DNA from: Cloeon dipterum
Taxonomy: Eukaryota > Arthropoda > Insecta > Ephemeroptera > Baetidae
Direction: 5' to 3'
Assembly (NCBI RefSeq): GCF_949628265.1
Contig: NC_088789.1
Span: 21,817,883 to 21,881,882, forward strand
Length of the DNA: 64,000 bases
Shown here: positions 57,646 to 64,000 of the stretch, one piece after another
Position numbering within the stretch: the first letter of the stretch is position 1
Layout of the letters: each line of letters opens with the position of its first letter
Notes under the pieces: generated by a model
The model's database searches: none
Seen by the model: only the letters and a program-made list of their open reading frames with translations
What the model was told of the DNA's origin: nothing
Program-made: the position numbers and the translations under genes

Positions 57646-60600
57646 CACGTCTAAAAAGCATATTAATTGAAGAATGCACAGTAGCTAGATTGAGTCTGAA
57701 ATCGCAGCGGAAGTGCCTTAAAATTGAAAGTCTACGGTGGCGCCATCTGTTGGTGGCTTCGAACACTTAGGGTTTATGCAAGTGGTCAATTTTTAGTATT
57801 AAGTGCCGTGAGAAACGAGCATCAATTAAAATTCTTCTATCTAGCGTAGCTTACGAATAACAGAGCTGCAAAGATTTCCCAAGTAGTGTTCTAGTGGTAA
57901 AACAAAAATATCATCAAAAGTGTCCGAAAATGTTTGGTTTTTTAAAATCCGAGCATTTTTCGAAAAGTAATACTATTTTTAACAAGTTAATATTTTTAAA
58001 ATTTTCTTTTCTTTCAAAGTACCATAACTTCAGACGCATACGTACCATTGGCTAATTTATCATCTTTTGAATTCTCCTATTGTTGTAGCACACAATGTGT
58101 CCTTTTGTCTAGATGTTTGTAAGAATTTTTCCTTGGTGCATATTGCATATTTGGTCGCACCAGGATTTTTTTTAAACCCAGGTCATTGAGCTTTAGAGAA
58201 AGCTTCATCCCTATTGACACAAAAAGATGACAAATTGCTTTGTTCAGGATACCCTCTGCTCTACACTCAACAGGGGGGGTGCACCTCTTGATTTTTTATG
58301 GAAATTTTTATAGTTCTACCTTGTTTATCCGTTAAGAAAAAAGCATCAGTCATTTACTTTAGTTGAAAGACTATTGTGTATATGGTACGCGATTTTGGGT
58401 TCCTATTGAAAAATTCCTTGCGCTGCTGTACCTATTGAAATCGGCTGCTGGCAGCAACCTTGAAGAACGAATAATACAATACCTAAACTGCATACATGCA
58501 CTAAAAAGCGGTGACTTCGAACCAGGAAATTGTTAGTAGCCCGCCGAGCGAAATACATCCCTATGCTGCTGGAAAAAATCGGCAAAAACGGTCTGATCGG
58601 CGCCAAACCCGGGCGGTCGACGAACGGGGGTGCCAAAAATGAAGTTTCCGATGGTCAAAACCACATTCATTCCCATAGGCAAATTAATAAAAAAAAAATC
58701 AGAAGAAAATTACTCGATTTTTCGGAGTCGGGGGTTGGAGGGGGAGGACGGAGGTGGAAAATTAGCCTATCTTACGCAGAATTGCAGAATTTTGTCCCGA
58801 GTCCGGGGAACACCGATAAAATTCTGATTTATTATTAAAATTTTATATCAATTCTTGTGCATTTTATGCTGTTCAATGTCGATATCCACGTGTGTGCGTG
58901 ATGGAGCTCTGGATCTGGAGCCTGCTCGCGGAGTGGTTTTGCAAGCGCGGCGGCGTTTCCCGCGCTCACAACCTTGGTCAGCGTGCCAATAGTGCACACA
59001 GCACAGCGTTCTCCATTTCTAGGGTGATCACCTTGACTGTTTTTGCAGTTGCAAAACTACAAACTAGATAGGCCGCTGCGCGCGTTTATCGGCTACTCGA
59101 CTCTCTGCACGATACATTAAAAACACCATTTGACCGAGAATGCACTGAAATGCATTCGTCCCCATAATTTGCGAAGTTGCTGACCTCAAGCAATGCGTAT
59201 TACGACTGGAAACAACAAGTCCAAGTGGTTGCGTGCGTTTAGAAACTGCGCGACGGTCATGGACGCATTTTATATATTTACTCTCCAAATCCGAATGTTC
59301 GAGAATCGAGAGGAGAGAAGCGTCGAAATAATATAGCAAGAGCGGAGCACAGAGCTTGGTCCACAACGGGGGTGCACCAGCGGGCTTACGCTTGCCTCCC
59401 CTTTTGTACCCTCCTCGCACCCCAAACGCGCACCCCCCTAAATGTACAGGATGCCACACACGTTTCTTAATTTTTAATCCAATCTCTGGGGGCTTCAAAA
59501 GAGGCACCGAGCATGAACAACAAAAAAAAATTCAGTGGCCGCTTCCTTTGGTGAATAGGCTCAGGTATAGTTTGTAACAAGCGAGCAGGTGGTGCGTTTC
59601 TCAGGTGTGCGCAGTTGGCCGAGCGGTGTGCTTTTGAAGGGATAAATATGAGAGAGCGTTGCGTGGCTGATTTGCCTCTTTACTATGCCTTCCCTGCTTG
59701 TGTGGTCAGTCTCAGGACAATGCCAACCATTCTCGCTGGCGGTTATCATACCTCCAGAAAAACCATTTATCTTTATTTTTTTTACCCTCAAAAGGGCTGT
59801 CCAGGGAATTGTTTATTTTAGTTTATTCTGTTTCCGGCTTGGGATATGTTTTGATTCAAATGCATGGTCGGCATGGTGCGGATGGGGTGCGAAGCATTAT
59901 GGTCGTTATTGCGCATTGCATCCACTGCGAGCTTGTTGCCCACCGCTTCGCTGTCGCCATCCAGGGGGGGTGCATGCTCAATATGGGGAGAGAAAGTCGG
60001 TGGTGCGGCCTTGCAACCCTGTTCCTGCTCTATTGTATGGCTGGCTATACGCAGTGGTGTTTTTCTCCTTTAGCTACGCATTCTACATCCCCCCTGTCGT
60101 GTTATTGGAATAATAGGCGAGGCGAAGCAACTAGCCAGCAAGTACGCCGGTAGAGGACTCCGGGACACTTTAGAAGCGGTGCGCGATCTTTTTCCTCTTT
60201 CCTCTCTCCTCGCCGGTGCATTGGTTGAGCGTTGAGCCGTCGCCGTACGCCATCTACCGTCGAAAAAGCGAGGTTTTACACGGTGCCCTAGCGGACTGGA
60301 AGGGAGTTGTGGCGCGCTCCGAACCACTCCGAACTCTCGCGGCCTCTGACGGAAGGCGTGGGAACAGAAATTCAAATAATCGATAAAGTGGTAAAGGCGC
60401 AGCACGGAATTCGTGTAAGGATAGAAGTAAAAGAAGGAATAAATTGGATTTGGAATTTGATCGATGAAATATTCGATGGCTCACAGGTGTGCATTGCAAA
60501 TCTAATAAAAGGCTTGCTGGCACCTTATTGATTTTCCAAGGCTGCTGCCGAAGCGCTTCACATTAGTGGGGCGCACTACACCCTTGCGAAAATAACGAAA

Positions 60601-61334
60601 TTGGCCGTTGTTTGCTCTCCAACCGCGGCTGAGGCCCCTCGAAAGGTTACAACAACAACAACAAAGAGGAGCAAGCGTTAGAAAGTGCGGAGCTGAAACG
60701 AGATGAAAGATGAGCGGGCGCAGCACCAACGAGCAGAGAGATTGTCGTTCTCGAGGGGGCTCCGCGAATTTACTTAAAAGAAAGTGCCATAATCCCTGAC
60801 TAATGCCCTACCACTTTCAAATACAAATCCCATTCTCTGCGCGACGAAATTCCTAAGCCCCGTTAATCAAATATTATTTTTTTAAATTTCATCAATAATT
60901 CAGATAAAAAAGCTTGCCCTAGAAACGGCTGCTCTGCTGAATATTTGAAAAGCTTAGCCGCCCGCCCGCCAGCCCACCCGCCCGCCACCCCCTGCACCCT
61001 CGCCGTGCGACCCTGATATTTGGAGCAGTTAGGCTCAGCAGGACAAGGTAATGTTGCAATTGAGGGCATTGATTTTTACATTAAAAGAGCGGCGGCAAGA
61101 TAGACGAAATAATAATTTGGTGGAGGCCGCGCTGGCTCGAGCTGCACAAGTTTCGCGCAGGGCAAGTGGCTAAAAGTGAAACACACTCTCTCGGTATTGA
61201 TTATGTTTGTGTGTGCTACGTAGAATTGCGCTGCGCTCTCCCGCCTCGAATCTTCCCATCCAGCAGCAGCAGCAACCCTCGTTGGCAAAAACTAACTCGA
61301 CTGAAATGAAATGAAACGGCACAACTTCACTGTG
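57646..61334. other. Gene-poor spacer with GC-rich patches
   Basis: No supported gene. GC-richer stretches (58880-59000, 59340-59480, 59840-60340, 60930-61020) create many open frames, including 59698-60153 and 60307-60531, none with recognisable domains or splice structure. A TTTCCCGCGC (E2F-like) site lies near 58956. Some patches could be distal regulatory DNA. Confidence 0.4.
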
Positions 61335-61354
61335 TATAATTCTGTACAGGGGAC

Positions 61355-61360
61355 TTTATT
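61355..61360 (-). terminator. Poly(A) signal of the LXXLL gene
   Basis: Minus-strand AATAAA about 500 bp after the stop codon at 61868-61866. Confidence 0.55.
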
Positions 61361-61865
61361 TTAGAAGTACAACCACTGACGTAATAATTTTCACATCAAC
61401 TTTTCGTAGCAACTTTTTTTTCTCGATTTTGTACCCGCGAGTTTTTGTTTTTGGACTGGTCTCGGTTTAGCTATAAAGACACAAATAAAAAATGACCGAA
61501 AAAATGGAAACATAGTTTCTCTCTATTATACGCAGATGAGGGTATATGAACGAAAGACTGGCTTGTTTTCATTCGTCCACGCAGGACTGGCCAGTAGAAG
61601 AGTCTTAAATTATTAATAATATTAAATATTTAATAATTAACGCGATTTATGCTTTGGTATATATGCTCAGTCAGCACCGGCCGCACACAACTGTCATCTG
61701 GCTGTCTCTCTCACTATGTCGTCGCGCGATGAATTTGATTCACACTGTCCGGGTGCAGCCGATGTGTACTGTTCATCAAATGGCACTCAGTGCTGGGCCA
61801 GGTGCTGACAAGTATCACAATGAGGCGAGAGTAGCAGTGTCCCGCCGAAGACAACAACCAACCCA

Positions 61866-64000
61866 TCAGTCGCCGTGAACGGGGACAGTTTTCCTCCAGT
61901 TCCACGAGTCGCTCGTGTGGCTGAAACAAATTAAATAAATTTCTTAACGTATTGCGCGGAAAAAAATGAAGTGAATATGTTTAATCCAAAAAGGGTAAAT
62001 AAACGATATTCACCTTCCAAAAAGGGGATGCCAGAGTTGAGGAAGATTTCTGGTTGCCCCTTGCAAGCCCATAGTGAGACTGGGAGGCGGCGAGACTAGT
62101 GGACCACTCTGTTTGGGGGCCTGCTTGTTTTTCTTGGGCATCAGGTCGCTTAGCGCCTTGCAGGCGATGCGGGGCTTTGGTGGCCCTTGGGCTGGTGGAT
62201 TTTTCATCGGCGCAGCTGCGGCGGGCGTGAATTGCATTTGCTTGGTGGGTGGCGGAGGAGTGTGCCACGTATCCATCGGGGGCGGCACGCAGAAGCCCAT
62301 GGCCGCCAGGTGGAGGGCGGTCAGGTCGGCCGGCGGCCACGCGGGCGGCTTCGGAAGGGCCCAATCGTGCGCGGCCCACGCGAGCAGCTCCGAGTCGGAC
62401 CGCTGGAGCAGCGCCTGCAGCCGGTCCAGGGAAACGGCGATCACGTCTGGCGAGAGGGGTGCAGGGGGCAGGGCGAGCAACCGGGGGATCTCGGTCGCAG
62501 GGCTGGCGAAGAGGGCCGATAGTCTCGACTGGGGGATCAGCAGAGGGTCCGGCACCCTGAGTTTGGACATGACCAGTCTCAGCTGCGCTAACGCGTCCAG
62601 GGGCGCCGCAGGCGCAGGGGGTGGCTGGACCCTCTTGGGGGTGGTGGAATGGTTCGTGATCAAAAGCTCCATCAACATCGACTCCTGCTTCTTCTCCCGC
62701 AGCAGCTCCCTCAGGGTGGGCTCCTGCTTTTGCTTCTTGGCCGGCACCTCGGTGTTCTCGATGGTCCTCTTCATCGGCCTCTCGTGAACGTGGGCTGGCA
62801 GCGGTGACAGCATGGGCCTGGGCACGCCGGGCAAGGCCACTGGCAGGGCCTGGTGCGCCGGACTGGGTGTCCGATACTCGCAGGGAGGCTGCTGCAGGAC
62901 CGGGCTCGGCAGGGGTTTGCGAGGGAGGGGAGGCAGGCGAATCAAGGGGCTGCGGCATGGCAAAGGGCCCGGCTCTCGCTTCTTGGCGCTCAGGTCGGCC
63001 ACCTGCTCGGGGTTGATCACCACTTCCTCTTCTTCCGGAACCTCCATTTTAACACTGTATCCCTTCAGGTTCAACACGGTCACTTTCTTCTCCTTAATCT
63101 CCTCTGGCACCGATTGCGCCGGCTTCTCACTTTTTTCGACCACTGCCGCCTGCTCCCGCGGCTTGTCAACAAATTCGTCCTTGTCCTTGATGGAGCATTC
63201 AGAAGCGTCGGCAACACCGCAGTCCTTCTCAGGTGAAGCTTCTTCGCACTCCGACTCGTCCTCTGCATCGTCCATCAAGGTATCCTCCCCCTCAGGAAGG
63301 TCGGCCGCCTCCTCCTCCTCCTCAGGGTGATTTTCATTTTCATCCGCTTCAGGAACAACAGGTCCAGTCTCGATTTGCGCATGAGCGTCCTCTCGCGCAG
63401 GAAATCCACCTTCCTCGTCGTCATCCTCGTCAGGGACATCCTCCCGCTCAGGGTCGCTCTCAGGGTCGACCTGCACGTTTTGGGACTTGGCCTTGTCCTC
63501 CTCTCGCTCGGAGAGCTCCTCCTCGCTGAAACCAGCGCTGTCGGAGCTGTCCCTGCGGAGGGCGCTCTGCATCTCGGACAGGGTGTTGGTCCGGGGGATG
63601 GCCCTCCAGCCGGCCGGCGTCTTCGTCAGCCTGAGCCTGTTGCGAATGTCGTAATCCTCGCACCACACCTCCCCGATGACGCCCTCCTCGGCCTGTTTGA
63701 CCCACACGAAGATCGGACTGACTCGCGGCCTCTCCTGGTGCTCATGGTGGTGCCTACTTTTCTTCGACTTGCGTTTCTTCTTGCGTCTGACGTGGCTGAC
63801 CGGCGTGTCCAGCCTGTCCACCATGTCCCTGAGCAGGTCGGACACGGTGTCTTGCTCGACGACGCTGGTGCTGTCGTCGCCGCGCACCGAGTCGGGCGGC
63901 GTCGGCAGGCCCATCCGAACGTGCCCGTCCGACGACAACGACTCGAGCATATCCGAGGGCAGCTGGTCGAGCACCACCGTGCACCCTCCGGAGCGCGGCC
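61866..64000 (-). CDS. Acidic/proline-rich nuclear protein with three LXXLL motifs (3' part)
   Basis: Two exons are visible: 64000-62014 (open at the window edge, start codon outside) and 61920-61866, joined by a GTGAAT donor and a TTTCAG acceptor. About 680 residues are present, ending NWRKTVPVHGD. In order: a Ser/Thr-rich start, a basic stretch RRKKKRKSKKSRHHH (probable nuclear signal), a conserved-looking block (SPIFVWVKQ, WCEDYDIRNRLRLTKTP, GWRAIPRTN), a long Glu/Asp-rich region, a proline-rich region, then LRELL (about 62714-62700), LMELL (62675-62661) and LQALL (62420-62406), and a Pro-rich tail. I do not recognise the family. LXXLL motifs suggest contact with nuclear receptors or other cofactors. 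Codon GC is very high compared with the surroundings. Confidence 0.8.

Noticed and set aside
57730-57760. GGCGCCATCTGTTGGTGG considered as a CTCF-like insulator site
   Set aside because: The spacing does not match the CTCF core, and the match is weak.
59611-59690. tRNA-like A box (TTGGCCGAGCGG) suggesting a tRNA-Leu/Ser gene or SINE
   Set aside because: No matching B box, acceptor stem or cloverleaf follows within 100 bp.
59685-60153. 142- and 151-aa overlapping plus-strand frames
   Set aside because: Two frames open at once in a GC-richer patch, with no conserved features.
62074-62787. 237-aa plus-strand frame
   Set aside because: Antisense shadow of the GC-rich coding exon of the LXXLL gene; no domain and no splice context.

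Overview
The window is nuclear DNA from an animal, most probably an insect. The genes are split by many GT-AG introns. Their proteins match conserved animal families closely, the promoters carry arthropod-style TATA plus TCAGT-type initiators, and the intergenic DNA is AT-rich and full of foldback transposons. I cannot fix the species from sequence alone.

Layout. Positions 1-9 kb are mostly non-coding. They hold one candidate leftward first exon (4866-5011) behind two CRE sites, and a 144-bp/369-bp repeat sandwich. From 9 to 31 kb lies a gene-dense block: TFIIA large subunit (+), AP-3 mu (+), CutA (-), ESCO cohesin acetyltransferase (-), a KLHL1/4/5-type kelch protein (+), a Foldback-like transposon, and two intact tandem RpL19 genes (-). 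From 31.8 to 40.8 kb a leftward eight-exon gene encodes a 706-aa protein with an N-terminal THAP domain and a C-terminal MYND finger; I know of no named family with this architecture. From 41 to 60 kb I find no host gene, only nested inverted-repeat elements, a 5'-truncated LINE, MITE-like hairpins and GC-rich patches. At 61.3-64 kb is the 3' part of a leftward gene for an acidic/proline-rich protein with three LXXLL motifs; it runs off the right edge.

Common themes. Several genes are nuclear regulators (TFIIA, ESCO, THAP-MYND, the LXXLL protein), but they do not form an obvious pathway; KLHL, AP-3 mu, CutA and RpL19 are unrelated housekeeping functions. CutA and AP-3 mu converge with overlapping 3' ends, and ESCO and KLHL share a divergent promoter. 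The most striking unexplained signals are: (i) the THAP-MYND fusion; (ii) a triple nuclear-receptor half-site (DR1+DR0 of AGGTCA) repeated seven times inside arms of two different hairpin transposon families; (iii) a 2.75-kb almost perfect palindrome; (iv) a Foldback-like element with 175-bp subrepeats and an 11-13 bp target duplication; (v) a hairpin transposon whose unoccupied target site survives in a neighbouring duplicate; and (vi) tandem RpL19 genes with signs of gene conversion.
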